From: Dyadobacter diqingensis
GTDB taxonomy: Bacteria; Bacteroidota; Bacteroidia; Cytophagales; Spirosomataceae
Reading direction: 5' to 3'
Length of the DNA: 64,000 nucleotides
Assembly (NCBI RefSeq): GCF_024220585.1
Contig: NZ_JAMXKF010000002.1
Location: 443,392-507,391 of the forward strand
Shown here: positions 8,958 to 18,267 of the stretch, in pieces
How positions within the stretch are numbered: the stretch's first letter is position 1
Layout: each line of letters starts with the position of its first letter
The notes under the pieces: generated by a model
What the model saw: the letters and a program-made list of their open reading frames with translations, nothing else
Told to the model about the DNA's origin: nothing
Database searches by the model: none
Translations under genes and position numbers: made by a program

Positions 8958-11438
8958 TCAAATTGGAGAACCTGCCGGCATGGTTGCTGGCGGTGTCGGT
9001 TTAAATTTATCGGGATCTGATTCGAACTGACTGATTTGCAATAAACTGAATAAAATATCTCCTTTCAACTTTACATCCGTCGTATTTTTCTGTGAGATCA
9101 TCCAGGTTTTCAAGGTATCAATTTCTCCCAAAACAGTCGCACGGACGTTGTCAGAGGCTGCGGTATTGGCAGCCAGTCCAAGCAGATTTTTGAGATAAAC
9201 CTTACGAACCATGCTTTGTAAATCACCCTGATAACCCGGTATCGGAGCAGACTTCCAGATTTGTTCGTTTAATTTGTCCAAAACGCCAATTAAGCCGGGC
9301 TGTTGGACATCCCTGCCATTAAATTCCAAAAGCCGGGCAGCTCTTTCCGGATCCAGAAGCAACGAAATACAGTCCCCTGCTAATGATTCAGCGGCGCCAA
9401 CCGGATCAAAAGTAATGCCAGTATACCCTTTAAAATTTTCTTGGGTTTTGGAATATCCGATGGGATAAGGCGGCAATGATTTAATGAGTTTTTCCGGAAT
9501 GGCCAATTCGGCCGGGGTTATTGCCGAAAGAATTGCATTCAATGCTTTTTCCTGCTCTTTGGGATCCAGCATTTCGGTCACAGGCTGGCCGTCTCCTCGT
9601 AATCCGTAACGATAATTCATGCCCCCGAGGAGATAAGAGGTGGCCAGAAGCTGATAACGATGCAGGAGATAAAGAGGCACCAGAACTTCCTCCAAAGTTG
9701 CCATAGGCGCACCGACCGGAATTGCCTTTTCCGAGAAACCAGCGAGTACCCTTTTCCGTATTTCCATTAATCGTAACAATTCGGCGCTGGCGTCGGCAGT
9801 GTTATCCCAATGCGCTGATTGCGGATGTACGCCCAGATCAAACATGAAAATCTGCCCCTGCCTGATCGATTCCTGCATAATTTTTTCCAGAGCTGCCTTT
9901 TCGTTTTCACCTTTTTTAAATTCAGCATAACCCCACAAAATGGACCGTTTGTCATAAACACCGATACCCTTGGTGTAAGCCTCGGAAACATCAATCGTCC
10001 CGTCTTTTTTCAGCGTCACTTTCGGGAAAGGATAATCGGTTACAGAAGACCTGTCGTTGCTGCTCGACATATGATTGTGATAAAGACCAAGCGTGTGGCC
10101 TACCTCGTGTGCAGCCAGCTGCCTGATCCGTGCCATAGCCTGATCAACTGCTTTTTGTGGAGCCGTTTTATCCTCACCATAAGGCTGTGTTAACCCTTGT
10201 AAAATCAGAAAATCCTGCCTTTCCCGCATCGAACCAAGCGTCACCTGCCCTTTGATTATCTCTCCGGTTCGCGGATCGAAAATCCCGATTCCGTTTGAAT
10301 AGCCACGGGTCGGACGATGAACCCAGTTGATAATGCTGTAACGGATATCCATCGGATCGGCTCCTTCAGGCAATTCTTTCACCTGAAAGGCATTGATAAA
10401 GCCCGCAGCTTCAAACGCCTGATTCCACCATGAAGCACCTTCGATCAGCGCTTTTTTGATCCCGGCAGGTGCACCTCTGTCGACATAATAGATGATTGGT
10501 TTTACGGCTTCACTTTTCTCCGCGCCGGGATTTTTCTTTTCAAGGCGCCACCGTCTGATGTATTTTTTAACAATCGGCTGTTCTATGGAAGCTGCAAAAT
10601 CAAAGTAATCCATGGAGTTATAACCCGAACGCGGATCAAATTCCCGTTTTTTGTAATTGTTATCCGGCAGTTCGATAAAAGAATGATGATTGCGCAGTGT
10701 AATCGAATTGGGATCCGGAGCTTTTGGCGCAGTTCCGGGCCCGCCACTAAAATAACTCCGCTCATTACCACCCGCGCCCGAGAAAGTCAGCAATGCCTCA
10801 AATTCCGTATTCTTTGGAAAACTCTTGGTATTGGCGATTGCAACGGCTGATCTTGTTTCATCAACCCGGTACATGTTGGCAGGCGCTGCCGGACGAAATC
10901 CAGTACCGCCAAGACGTTCCCCAGCCTTTTGGCTGTCGCGAAGCAGGAAACCGGTTAAGTCAACCAGTACTTTCCCGTCTTCCTTCACCTCGGGCTTAAA
11001 AGCCCAGATAATGGATTGTGGAAATGACTCAGCCACCGATTTCCTTTCCTCGATGTTATCCGTGTCTGCCCTGTAATCGTAATTAGGCAAAGTCAAAAAA
11101 ACTTTTGGCCCCACCATTATAAATTTCACGATGCGGTATCCTCCCACGGTTCCTCTGTCCCCCGCCCCACCGCCGCCACTTGGCATCGAATTGACATATA
11201 AAAATTCCTGATCAAACATTTTGTCAGGAATTTCAAGAAAAACTCTGCCGTCTTTTTCGTCATAGTAAAAATTGAAGTAACCTTCATTTTTTTTCATCCC
11301 GGCCGTTTTAGCTGATATCGTTTGCGCCTGAACAGGTTTGTTTTGCGCTGCTAAATTGGCGTTGGGTGATACATTCTGGGCAAAGGAATAACCATGGACG
11401 GAGAGCACTGCTGCCGCCACAAGCGTATGTATTTTCAT
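8958..11438 (-). CDS. Zinc-dependent metalloprotease, DUF5117/DUF5118 type (copy 2)
   Basis: An 826-residue exported protein with an N-terminal signal peptide (SFAQ near residue 21). The N-terminal half, with KKNEGYFNFYYDEKDGRVFLEI, matches the DUF5118/DUF5117 region. The catalytic zinc motif is complete: HEVGHTLGLYH with His444, Glu445, His448 and His454 (HExxHxxGxxH, metzincin-like). A C-terminal helical domain of about 250 residues follows. It is a close paralogue of the gene directly upstream (11619-14168), with the same domain order and nearly the same motif spacing, so the pair arose by tandem duplication. It presumably degrades proteins or peptides in the periplasm or at the surface and feeds the SusCD/M20 genes of the same run. 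The substrate is unknown. Confidence 0.9.
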   Translation of the reverse strand: MKIHTLVAAAVLSVHGYSFAQNVSPNANLAAQNKPVQAQTISAKTAGMKKNEGYFNFYYDEKDGRVFLEIPDKMFDQEFLYVNSMPSGGGGAGDRGTVGGYRIVKFIMVGPKVFLTLPNYDYRADTDNIEERKSVAESFPQSIIWAFKPEVKEDGKVLVDLTGFLLRDSQKAGERLGGTGFRPAAPANMYRVDETRSAVAIANTKSFPKNTEFEALLTFSGAGGNERSYFSGGPGTAPKAPDPNSITLRNHHSFIELPDNNYKKREFDPRSGYNSMDYFDFAASIEQPIVKKYIRRWRLEKKNPGAEKSEAVKPIIYYVDRGAPAGIKKALIEGASWWNQAFEAAGFINAFQVKELPEGADPMDIRYSIINWVHRPTRGYSNGIGIFDPRTGEIIKGQVTLGSMRERQDFLILQGLTQPYGEDKTAPQKAVDQAMARIRQLAAHEVGHTLGLYHNHMSSSNDRSSVTDYPFPKVTLKKDGTIDVSEAYTKGIGVYDKRSILWGYAEFKKGENEKAALEKIMQESIRQGQIFMFDLGVHPQSAHWDNTADASAELLRLMEIRKRVLAGFSEKAIPVGAPMATLEEVLVPLYLLHRYQLLATSYLLGGMNYRYGLRGDGQPVTEMLDPKEQEKALNAILSAITPAELAIPEKLIKSLPPYPIGYSKTQENFKGYTGITFDPVGAAESLAGDCISLLLDPERAARLLEFNGRDVQQPGLIGVLDKLNEQIWKSAPIPGYQGDLQSMVRKVYLKNLLGLAANTAASDNVRATVLGEIDTLKTWMISQKNTTDVKLKGDILFSLLQISQFESDPDKFKPTPPATMPAGSPI

Positions 11439-11471
11439 ATCCTGGATGTTCTGACTGGATGGAAAGATAAA

Positions 11472-11526
11472 GGCGGGCAGGTATCCTGAAATTTGAGATC
11501 AATTCCACGACTTATCCTGGCCCGCC
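11472..11526 (-). terminator. Imperfect hairpin between the two metalloprotease genes
   Basis: GGCGGGC at 11472-11478 pairs with GCCCGCC near 11519-11525, with additional AGGTAT/TATCCT pairing inside. The T run on the minus strand is weak, so it may attenuate or protect mRNA rather than terminate fully. Confidence 0.4.
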
Positions 11527-11618
11527 ATTGTATTTTAAACCGATATTACAACAAACTTCACAACGGAGTTTTCCGACAGAAACGCGCAGCGATCACGGAA
11601 CCTACACCTGATATTTCG

Positions 11619-14168
11619 TTATTGCCCATCGCCAGTGTGCGTTTGCGAGCAGCCCATAAAGTCCATGAGTCCCATAATCGGAGCCCCAGGAGGCATATCC
11701 AAAACTGAGGCCGGTTCAAACTTGTTTGGATTTTTCCCAAATTCATCAATTTGCGAAAGTCCGAACAGCAGGTTCGCTTTTTGCTTCGGCGCTGCACTGC
11801 CCAGCTTTCCTTTCATCCAGTCGCCCAGTTCGCTTACTTTTAAAAGCGCCTCACCACGAACACTTTCCGGTGCTTTGGAATCCGCCGCAAGTCGCAACAG
11901 GTATTTCAGCGAAAGGTTATTCACCAATGTCTGAAGCTCACCCTTATACCCTGTAACAACCGGCGCTTTCCAGGTGCTTTCCAGGATTTTATCGATCACC
12001 GGCATAAGGCCAGGCTGTTTTTCATCCCTTGCATTGTACTCGATCAAGCGGGCAGCACGCTCAGGATTAAGCAAGTACGACAAAGTGGTACCGGCGGCAG
12101 TCTCCGCAGCAGCAATAGGATCAAATGTTGGCCCCGTATGTCCTGAAAAAGTTTCCAGACTGGCCGGATAACCCGACGGGCGAGGCGGGATTTTTTTAAT
12201 CAAAGCCTCAGGCAAAGCAAGCGCCTCCGGCGAAATCGTTCCCAACAAAGATTCCAGCGCTCTCCACTGTTCTTTGGGTTCAACCATCCGGGTTATCACC
12301 TGCCCGTCATTTTTAACAGCATGGGTAAAGTACAAGCCACCTACGGATTTGGCAACGGCCTCTACCTGATAACGATGCAGCAAATAAACCGGTACTAAAA
12401 CCTCTTCGATCGTAGCCATCGGCTCTCCTTTTTGAATGGCTTTTTCGGAGAAATTGTCAAGTACTTTTCTCCGCACGGCCATGATATTGGTCATCTGATC
12501 GATTGGGTTTGCGCCATCGTCCCACTGGTGAGAGGTAGGATGTGCATTTCCGCCAATATCAGGGATGTAGATGAAGCCCTGTTTTAATGTTTCCTGCATG
12601 ATTTTCTCCAATCCTTCCTCCTCATTCACGCCTTTTGGAAATTCGGTATATCCCCACATCACAGCACGTTTATCCCAGCTTCCAATCCCTTTGGCATAAG
12701 AATCGGAGATATCTACCGTGCCGTCTGCCTTCAAAGAAAATTTAGGAAAAGGATAATCCATAACCGAAGCTCTGTCTTTCGGACTGGCTGCAAAGTTGTG
12801 GTTAAAGCCCAGTGTATGACCAATTTCGTGCGCAGAAAGTTGTCGCACACGCGCAAGGGCAAGCTCCTGCATCGCTTTGGGAACTGGTTTACCATCCTCA
12901 TATGGCTGCAACAAACCTTCGGCAATAAGATAATCCTGACGGTGACGGTCAGAACCAAGTGTGACTACCCCTTTGATAATTTCACCCGTACGCGGATCGA
13001 TGTAAGAAGAACCGTACGAGAAACCGCGCGGACTGCCATTGCGGTTCACCCAGTTGACCACGTTGTAACGGATATCCATTGGGTCAGCGCCCTCAGGAAG
13101 CTCCTTTACCTGAAATGCGTTTTTAAAACCTGCGGCCTCAAAAGCCTCATTCCAGAAAGCGCCGCCTTCGATAAGCGCCGTTTTCACAGGTCCGGGTGCG
13201 CCTCGATCAATATAATAAACAATGGGTTTAACCGCCTCACTCGGCGCCGAACCCGGATTTTTCTTTTCAAGACGGTGACGGCGAATAAACTTTTTAACGA
13301 TCGGTTCATTCATTGGCGCCGAAAAATCCATATAACTGAACATCCCAAAAGCCGAGCGCGTATCAAACTTCCGCGTTTTGAAATTAGCGTCCGGAAGTTC
13401 CACAAAAGACTGGTGCATGTTCACGGTCACTGCGCTAGGATCGGGAGCTATTCCCGGTCCGCCACCAAAAAATCCGGTATTCGGATTCCCGCCGGTAAAA
13501 GTAATCAACGCTTCAAATTCCGTATTTTTGGGGAAATTTTTGGTGTTATCAAGATATAAAACCGAACGTGTTTCGTCTACCCGATACGTTCCACCACCAC
13601 CAGCCGGCTGCGGAACGGCAACAGGCCCGGCCGCTCTCCTTACTCCCAAACGCGAAGCAATGTTCTGGCTGTCGCGGATAATGAAAGGGGTCAGATCTAC
13701 CAGAATTTTATCCCCCTCGATAGCAGCCGGAACAAAACCCCAGATCACCGATTTGGCAAACGCATTTTCAACCGCTTTCTTCTCGTCAGGATTTTGGGTG
13801 ATAGCCCGGTAGCTGTAAACCGGTTCAACCAATAATACTTTCGAACCTACTTTGACAAACTTCGCGATGGCCGACGAGGCCTGTCCGCGTTCAGGACCAC
13901 CGCTTCCGACACCATCGGTTAAAGAAGAGAAATATAGAAATTCCTTGTCGAGTTTATCCACTTCCAGAAATACCTTCCCCGTTTTTTCGTCGTAGTAAAA
14001 ATTAAAAAAGCCTTCGTATTTCTTCAATCCCTGGGTTAATGCCGAAATACTTGTCGCAGGCGTCACCGCTTGCCGGGCCGGTGCAGCGCCTCCGGAAGGC
14101 TGATTTTGCGCATAAGAAACAGAACCCGCAGCCAGTAAGACGGCCAGTGTATTAAAACTTAATTTCAT
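11619..14168 (-). CDS. Zinc-dependent metalloprotease, DUF5117/DUF5118 type (copy 1)
   Basis: An 849-residue exported protein with a signal peptide ending near SVSYAQ (residue 21). It contains the DUF5118/DUF5117 N-terminal region (KKYEGFFNFYYDEKTGKVFLEV) and a complete metzincin-like motif HEIGHTLGFNH: His447, Glu448, His451 and His457. The C-terminal helical region contains SPEALALPEALIKKIPPRP. The C-terminus is about 20 residues longer than in its paralogue (ending MGLMDFMGCSQTHTGDGQ), which may reflect a shifted stop. It starts 35 bp after the DUF3299-like gene, so it is probably part of the same transcript. Tandem copies suggest dosage or different substrate preferences. Confidence 0.9.
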   Translation of the reverse strand: MKLSFNTLAVLLAAGSVSYAQNQPSGGAAPARQAVTPATSISALTQGLKKYEGFFNFYYDEKTGKVFLEVDKLDKEFLYFSSLTDGVGSGGPERGQASSAIAKFVKVGSKVLLVEPVYSYRAITQNPDEKKAVENAFAKSVIWGFVPAAIEGDKILVDLTPFIIRDSQNIASRLGVRRAAGPVAVPQPAGGGGTYRVDETRSVLYLDNTKNFPKNTEFEALITFTGGNPNTGFFGGGPGIAPDPSAVTVNMHQSFVELPDANFKTRKFDTRSAFGMFSYMDFSAPMNEPIVKKFIRRHRLEKKNPGSAPSEAVKPIVYYIDRGAPGPVKTALIEGGAFWNEAFEAAGFKNAFQVKELPEGADPMDIRYNVVNWVNRNGSPRGFSYGSSYIDPRTGEIIKGVVTLGSDRHRQDYLIAEGLLQPYEDGKPVPKAMQELALARVRQLSAHEIGHTLGFNHNFAASPKDRASVMDYPFPKFSLKADGTVDISDSYAKGIGSWDKRAVMWGYTEFPKGVNEEEGLEKIMQETLKQGFIYIPDIGGNAHPTSHQWDDGANPIDQMTNIMAVRRKVLDNFSEKAIQKGEPMATIEEVLVPVYLLHRYQVEAVAKSVGGLYFTHAVKNDGQVITRMVEPKEQWRALESLLGTISPEALALPEALIKKIPPRPSGYPASLETFSGHTGPTFDPIAAAETAAGTTLSYLLNPERAARLIEYNARDEKQPGLMPVIDKILESTWKAPVVTGYKGELQTLVNNLSLKYLLRLAADSKAPESVRGEALLKVSELGDWMKGKLGSAAPKQKANLLFGLSQIDEFGKNPNKFEPASVLDMPPGAPIMGLMDFMGCSQTHTGDGQ

Positions 14169-14203
14169 AGTACAGGAGTTATTTTGTCAATAATTTCGAA
14201 ATT

Positions 14204-14650
14204 TTATTTTACTAATTCGGCGTTAAGAAGAAAAATTTCAGAACGCAGATCTCCGGTTTTATTCAGCATCAGCTTCCCCCGAAGTTTCACCGGCTTATCT
14301 GTATAACTTAATTCCCTGCCCATTTTCACCTCCACCATCGAGGGAACGTCTCCCTGTCCGCAGTACGGACACTGATCCATGGGTACCACGGCGAGCATAA
14401 ATTCTGAATGATTCAGGTCGGCGTTAATCGGGATGATGTAACCGGGAAGCTCAACAATTTTGTTCTGCAAAGCTTCCAGCCTGGCAGGAAATGCCGGCAC
14501 CATTTTGAAATCCTTATTCTTCTTATACGTTCTTTCTGCAATCAGCTTCCAGGTATTGTTCATCAACGGAATGTGCGTCGGTGGCTGCGCTTTTAAAACC
14601 GCAGCAGAAGCCAAAAAGAGAAAAAGGAGAACCACTTTTTTCAGTAACAT
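14204..14650 (-). CDS. DUF3299-like exported protein linked to ABC transporter
   Basis: A 148-residue protein with a signal peptide (LKAQ near residue 21). A beta-rich domain contains LPGYIIPIN, a CPYCG motif and a KLRGKLML segment. This looks like DUF3299, a family often encoded beside LolCDE/MacB-like ABC genes. The gene begins 3 bp after the permease stop and is thus translationally close to the ABC pair. The CPYCG pair could bind metal or be redox-active. In some Proteobacteria similar gene sets are linked to zinc uptake, but I recall this only in general, so the role here is open. Confidence 0.65.
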   Translation of the reverse strand: MLLKKVVLLFLFLASAAVLKAQPPTHIPLMNNTWKLIAERTYKKNKDFKMVPAFPARLEALQNKIVELPGYIIPINADLNHSEFMLAVVPMDQCPYCGQGDVPSMVEVKMGRELSYTDKPVKLRGKLMLNKTGDLRSEIFLLNAELVK

Positions 14651-14653
14651 AAC

Positions 14654-15844
14654 CTAACCTTTTGAAATCGTTTTTGAAATATCGGCCCGGTAAGCCTGGA
14701 TTGCCGGCAAAATGGACGCCAGAATTCCAATAAAAAACCCGGCAGCAATAAGATACAGCTCTTCCGGCATAAAGTAAAACCCGGTCAATCTGGCCTGGGG
14801 TGAATCCTGAAAACGGCCAATGAGATCCAGGCAGATATGCCCGGCTAGCATGCCCAGCACGGATCCGATGGTGGTAAGCATCACACCTTCCAGCAGGATG
14901 ATATTAAAAATCCTGAACTGGGAAGCCCCCGTTACCCGCATGACGGCCAGGTCATACATCCGCTCTTTCAGGGAATTATACAAACTCACAAAAACACTGA
15001 CCGCCGCAATAAACATCAGGGTAAACGCAAACCACTCCGCAGTTTCAACCCCGATCCCTATCAGTGAAAACAAGCGCGCACTTTCCTTTGCCGGAGACGC
15101 GGCCTGCATGGATGTCGATTTGTTGACCAGCATTGGAAAAAGTACAATCGACATACGCGAACGGTACTGAATCAGCAGCGACGTAATTTCTCTTTTACCT
15201 ATATCGTCACTTGCATGATCACCGCTTTCCATTCCGTGCATTTTCCAGATACTTTCAACGCCTGTCAGCACGAGGTTATCCGTGGCATTTCCGGTTGGGG
15301 CTAACACGCCTGTAATCAGATTCTGGCTTCCCTCGTGAATATCTTGGTCTGAACTTAACCCGTGCGAGCCATGAAATTTATCGCCGATTTTCAGTTTTTT
15401 AACCCGCGCAACCTCTGAACCGATTACCACATCAAAATCATTTTTCCAGAACTTCCCCTCCGCCAACTTTAAATGATACAGATTTATAAAACTGGTATCC
15501 GTACCTACGATTCGGAAACCGGCATAATTATCACCCAAAGCCAGTGGCACGGCGCGTTTGACCATCGGATTCCGGGATAAATGCTGCGCATCTTCCAGCG
15601 AAATGTTCCCGGTCGGAAAATCGATAAAATAAATACTGCTCAAAATCAGCTGCAACGGACTCCCCTTTGCGCCAACGACCAGATCTATCCCCCGTGCATT
15701 TCCTTTCAGTTTTTCACCGGCTTGCGTGAAACCGAGTAGCAGCAAAGTCAGCATACCTGTCCCAAACGCGATTAACAACACATTCAAAAAGAATGTTAAC
15801 CGATTAAACAGCAAGCTTTTCCAACTGATCTGAATCGAATTCAT
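14654..15844 (-). CDS. FtsX/LolC-type ABC transporter permease
   Basis: A 396-residue membrane protein with an N-terminal helix (about 16-38), a large periplasmic MacB_PCD-like domain (about 40-265), and three C-terminal helices (about 268-292, 318-342 and 358-382). The FtsX block YDLAVMRVTGASQFRIF lies before the second helix. It has the four-helix plan of LolC/LolE/MacB permeases. The ATPase gene lies 6 bp upstream and the DUF3299-like gene 3 bp downstream, so the three form one transport unit. Typical substrates of this family are extracted from the membrane or handled mechanically in the periplasm. The substrate is unknown. Confidence 0.88.
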   Translation of the reverse strand: MNSIQISWKSLLFNRLTFFLNVLLIAFGTGMLTLLLLGFTQAGEKLKGNARGIDLVVGAKGSPLQLILSSIYFIDFPTGNISLEDAQHLSRNPMVKRAVPLALGDNYAGFRIVGTDTSFINLYHLKLAEGKFWKNDFDVVIGSEVARVKKLKIGDKFHGSHGLSSDQDIHEGSQNLITGVLAPTGNATDNLVLTGVESIWKMHGMESGDHASDDIGKREITSLLIQYRSRMSIVLFPMLVNKSTSMQAASPAKESARLFSLIGIGVETAEWFAFTLMFIAAVSVFVSLYNSLKERMYDLAVMRVTGASQFRIFNIILLEGVMLTTIGSVLGMLAGHICLDLIGRFQDSPQARLTGFYFMPEELYLIAAGFFIGILASILPAIQAYRADISKTISKG

Positions 15845-15850
15845 CTGTGA

Positions 15851-16477
15851 TTATAACCTATATTCTTTTGAAAAAGCCTCTTTCACCCGCTCATCGTGTG
15901 TGGATACAACGAGCGTTGACCCACCGGCGACGGAAAGTTTCAGCAGCAAATTGATTACAGCTTTTGCATTTTTATTATCCAGGCTCGAAGTCGGTTCATC
16001 CGCAATCAGCAACGAAGGTTTGTTTAAAACCGCCCTCGCAATGGATGCCCGCTGCAACTGCCCCTGGCTAAGCTCTCCGGGATAGCTATTGATTTTTTGG
16101 ACAATATCAAGCTCCGTCAAAACTTCATCGATTCTCCCCGGATCTTTTTTAAGCCCGGCAAACTGTTGCGCGATCGTCAGATTTTCTTTCACTGTCAGAC
16201 TCCTGATCAGGTGTGGCTGCTGAAAAACCAGCCCGATATGTATACCACGAAATTGATCCAGTGCCCGGTTTGAAAGCTTATACAAATTCGTTTCATTGAT
16301 AAAAACCTCACCCGATGTCGGTTTTTTAATTCCGGTCAGCATATGGAGCAGCGTCGTTTTTCCACTCCCGGATTCTCCCAAAAGCAGCCATTGCTCCCCT
16401 TTACGGATATTCCAATCCGGAAAAGAGAGCTTAGTCGCTGCATTGTACTGATGTGAAAGTGATCTGATTTCAAGCAT
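15851..16477 (-). CDS. ABC transporter ATP-binding protein, LolD/MacB type
   Basis: A 208-residue nucleotide-binding subunit with all consensus motifs: Walker A GESGSGKTT, Q-loop VFQQPHL, signature LSQGQLQRAS, Walker B LLIADEPTS and switch histidine STHD. It pairs with the permease that starts 6 bp after it. The 66-bp gap to the preceding M20 gene holds a palindromic repeat, so this trio could be expressed separately from the SusCD part or by read-through. Confidence 0.92.
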   Translation of the reverse strand: MLEIRSLSHQYNAATKLSFPDWNIRKGEQWLLLGESGSGKTTLLHMLTGIKKPTSGEVFINETNLYKLSNRALDQFRGIHIGLVFQQPHLIRSLTVKENLTIAQQFAGLKKDPGRIDEVLTELDIVQKINSYPGELSQGQLQRASIARAVLNKPSLLIADEPTSSLDNKNAKAVINLLLKLSVAGGSTLVVSTHDERVKEAFSKEYRL

Positions 16478-16484
16478 AAATTTT

Positions 16485-16543
16485 CTTGGCTGTCGGCCGT
16501 CAGTAATCGGCTTTGCGCTATCGCCGACGGCTGACAGCCCAAG
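16485..16543. repeat. REP-like palindromic repeat A
   Basis: An imperfect inverted repeat with arms CTTGGCTGTCGGCCGTC (16485-16501) and GCTGACAGCCCAAG (16530-16543), abutting the stop codon of the M20 gene at 16544. The modules TCGGCCGTC and ATCGGCTTT recur at 18161-18207 in a different order. Related copies lie at 18268-18295 and 18388-18415. Confidence 0.7.
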
Positions 16544-18259
16544 TTATTTCCCCGTCTCCCTTACCGTTGGATATTTTATTCCCAATTGTTCAAGATAAGT
16601 CGGATATTTTGACGGATCGTAATAGTACTTTTTCATTTCGGGGCGAAACTCCTGCATGATTTTTTCGTTCAGGTGAATAGCCGGTTTATCTGTTTTTGAG
16701 ATCAACGGCGTATATTTCACGTCCTTCGTCTGCACGTCCGTAAAATATGTTTTTGCATTTTTCAAGACTTCCGGTTTTACAAAAAAATCCAGCAAAGTCA
16801 TTGCTTCCACTTTGGCGCCCGCTGTCACGCCCTTATGTGCAATAGGTGTAGCCATCGCAATCGCGTTGGCCCAATGATGACCGGGAAGCCCGGGAATGTT
16901 GGCCGGATATCTTAACACGATCGTTGGCAAATTCCAGGAAATATCGGCGATATCATCAGAACCACCACCGCCCGAACCTGAAGTTGCAGTAGGCTTGGCC
17001 AAGGGGCTCAATGTCGTCGCGAGTCCGTTAGTTTCCAGTGCGCCGCCTTCCGGATTTTCCATTTCTTTCTGCGCTGCTTTTGCAAGAATCTGATCGTCTT
17101 CTGTCCATTTTGGCAGTCCCACCGCTTTGATATTTTCATACATAACCTCTGCCATCGGTTGGTTAAAATGTCCCGGCCATGCGCTTCCCAAAACTTCATA
17201 AGTCATTTTGGTGTCCGTCATCTGTGCCGCGCCCTCAGCGATTTTTATTCCGTCCTTATACATCTGCATAATTTTCGGATAGGTCCGCTCACGGAAATAA
17301 TACCAGACCGACGCCCTGGAAGGAACCACATTCGGCTGATCACCACCATCCTTAATCACATAATGCGACCGCTGCGTGGTTTCCATATGCTCACGGTGGT
17401 AATTCCAGGCAATATTGGTAAGCTCCACGGCATCCAGTGCACTCTTGCCGCGCCAAGGTGCAGCACCCGCGTGAGAAGCCTGTCCTTCAAAACTGAAAAG
17501 AGCCGAAACCATACCATTATTCCCTGGATCTCCGTAAGACACGCTCATGTTGTTGGCGACGTGCGTAAAAATACAAGCGTCCACATCCTTGAAATAACCG
17601 TCACGGACGTAGTAAGCCTTTGTCCCTAATTGTTCTTCGGCAACCCCAGGCCACAACATGATCGTACCCGGAATTTTCTCACGTTCCATCACTTTTTTCA
17701 AGGCGAGCACGGCAGTAATGTTTAACGGCTGACCGGAATTATGGCCTTCTCCATGGCCGGGAGCACCTTCAATGATTGGATCGTGATAGGAAACACCGGG
17801 TTTTTGCGAAGCTTTGGGAATACAATCGATATCACTTCCCACCGCAATAACAGGTTTTCCGGAGCCCCATGTAGCCGTCCACGCCGTGGGAACTCCGGAG
17901 ATACCCTGTTGAATGGTAAAACCGTTTTTCTGTAAAATGTCTGTGAGATATTTCGAAGTTTCCGTCTCCTGAAAACCCAGTTCGCCAAAACTGAAAACCA
18001 TATCAACCATCTCCTGCGTAAATTTTTGCTGCTTGTCGATTTCCTTTGTCAGCTCGGTTTTCAGCGCATCAATTTTTGCGGGAGTCATTTTGGTTTGCGC
18101 AGAAACCGGAGCAGACATAGCTAAAAAGGCGCTGAGAAAACAACCGAGACCGAAAAGGGCGATCGGCTTTCGGCGGTCGGCCGTCGGTGCTGCTGAACGG
18201 AAGCCGAGTGTTGATAGCAGATTTTGCGCGGGCATTTTTATAGGAGTTTTTGAGTTCAT
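16544..18259 (-). CDS. M20-family amidohydrolase / peptidase, AbgB-like (copy 2)
   Basis: A 571-residue exported hydrolase. The mature part begins after VSAQ (near residue 55). The M20 metal region reads GSDIDCIP and GHGEGHN (about residues 168-174, with His169 and His173), followed by the catalytic/metal pair Glu208-Glu209 in GVAEEQ, a dimerisation-domain histidine in SHAGAAPW, and the C-terminal GLPGHHWANAI. The closest known family is the AbgB (aminobenzoyl-glutamate hydrolase) type, where the motif is usually CGHN. Glu stands at the Cys position here. The N-terminal leader is unusually long because residues ~19-33 (GFRSAAPTADRRKPI) are encoded by a REP-like repeat. It is a tandem paralogue of the gene at 18420. 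It probably trims N-acyl or peptide amides after SusCD uptake. The exact substrate is unknown. Confidence 0.88.
   Translation of the reverse strand: MNSKTPIKMPAQNLLSTLGFRSAAPTADRRKPIALFGLGCFLSAFLAMSAPVSAQTKMTPAKIDALKTELTKEIDKQQKFTQEMVDMVFSFGELGFQETETSKYLTDILQKNGFTIQQGISGVPTAWTATWGSGKPVIAVGSDIDCIPKASQKPGVSYHDPIIEGAPGHGEGHNSGQPLNITAVLALKKVMEREKIPGTIMLWPGVAEEQLGTKAYYVRDGYFKDVDACIFTHVANNMSVSYGDPGNNGMVSALFSFEGQASHAGAAPWRGKSALDAVELTNIAWNYHREHMETTQRSHYVIKDGGDQPNVVPSRASVWYYFRERTYPKIMQMYKDGIKIAEGAAQMTDTKMTYEVLGSAWPGHFNQPMAEVMYENIKAVGLPKWTEDDQILAKAAQKEMENPEGGALETNGLATTLSPLAKPTATSGSGGGGSDDIADISWNLPTIVLRYPANIPGLPGHHWANAIAMATPIAHKGVTAGAKVEAMTLLDFFVKPEVLKNAKTYFTDVQTKDVKYTPLISKTDKPAIHLNEKIMQEFRPEMKKYYYDPSKYPTYLEQLGIKYPTVRETGK
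18161..18207. repeat. REP-like palindromic repeat D inside a coding region
   Basis: The modules ATCGGCTTTCGG and TCGGCCGTC, plus a closing GGAAGCCGA, lie inside the M20 gene. CGGCTT (18164-18169) pairs with AAGCCG (18201-18206). It is translated as part of the signal-peptide n-region. Confidence 0.6.
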
Positions 18260-18267
18260 ATTTTTTG

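Noticed and set aside
12798..13559. Plus-strand open frame of 253 codons inside the metalloprotease gene
   Set aside because: It is fully antisense to a well-supported metalloprotease, has biased composition rich in Arg and His, and shows no domain. It is a shadow frame.
17159..17629. Plus-strand frame of 156 codons in the M20 gene, with a similar one at 19062-19550
   Set aside because: The two look alike only because the M20 genes they shadow are paralogues. Neither has its own motif.
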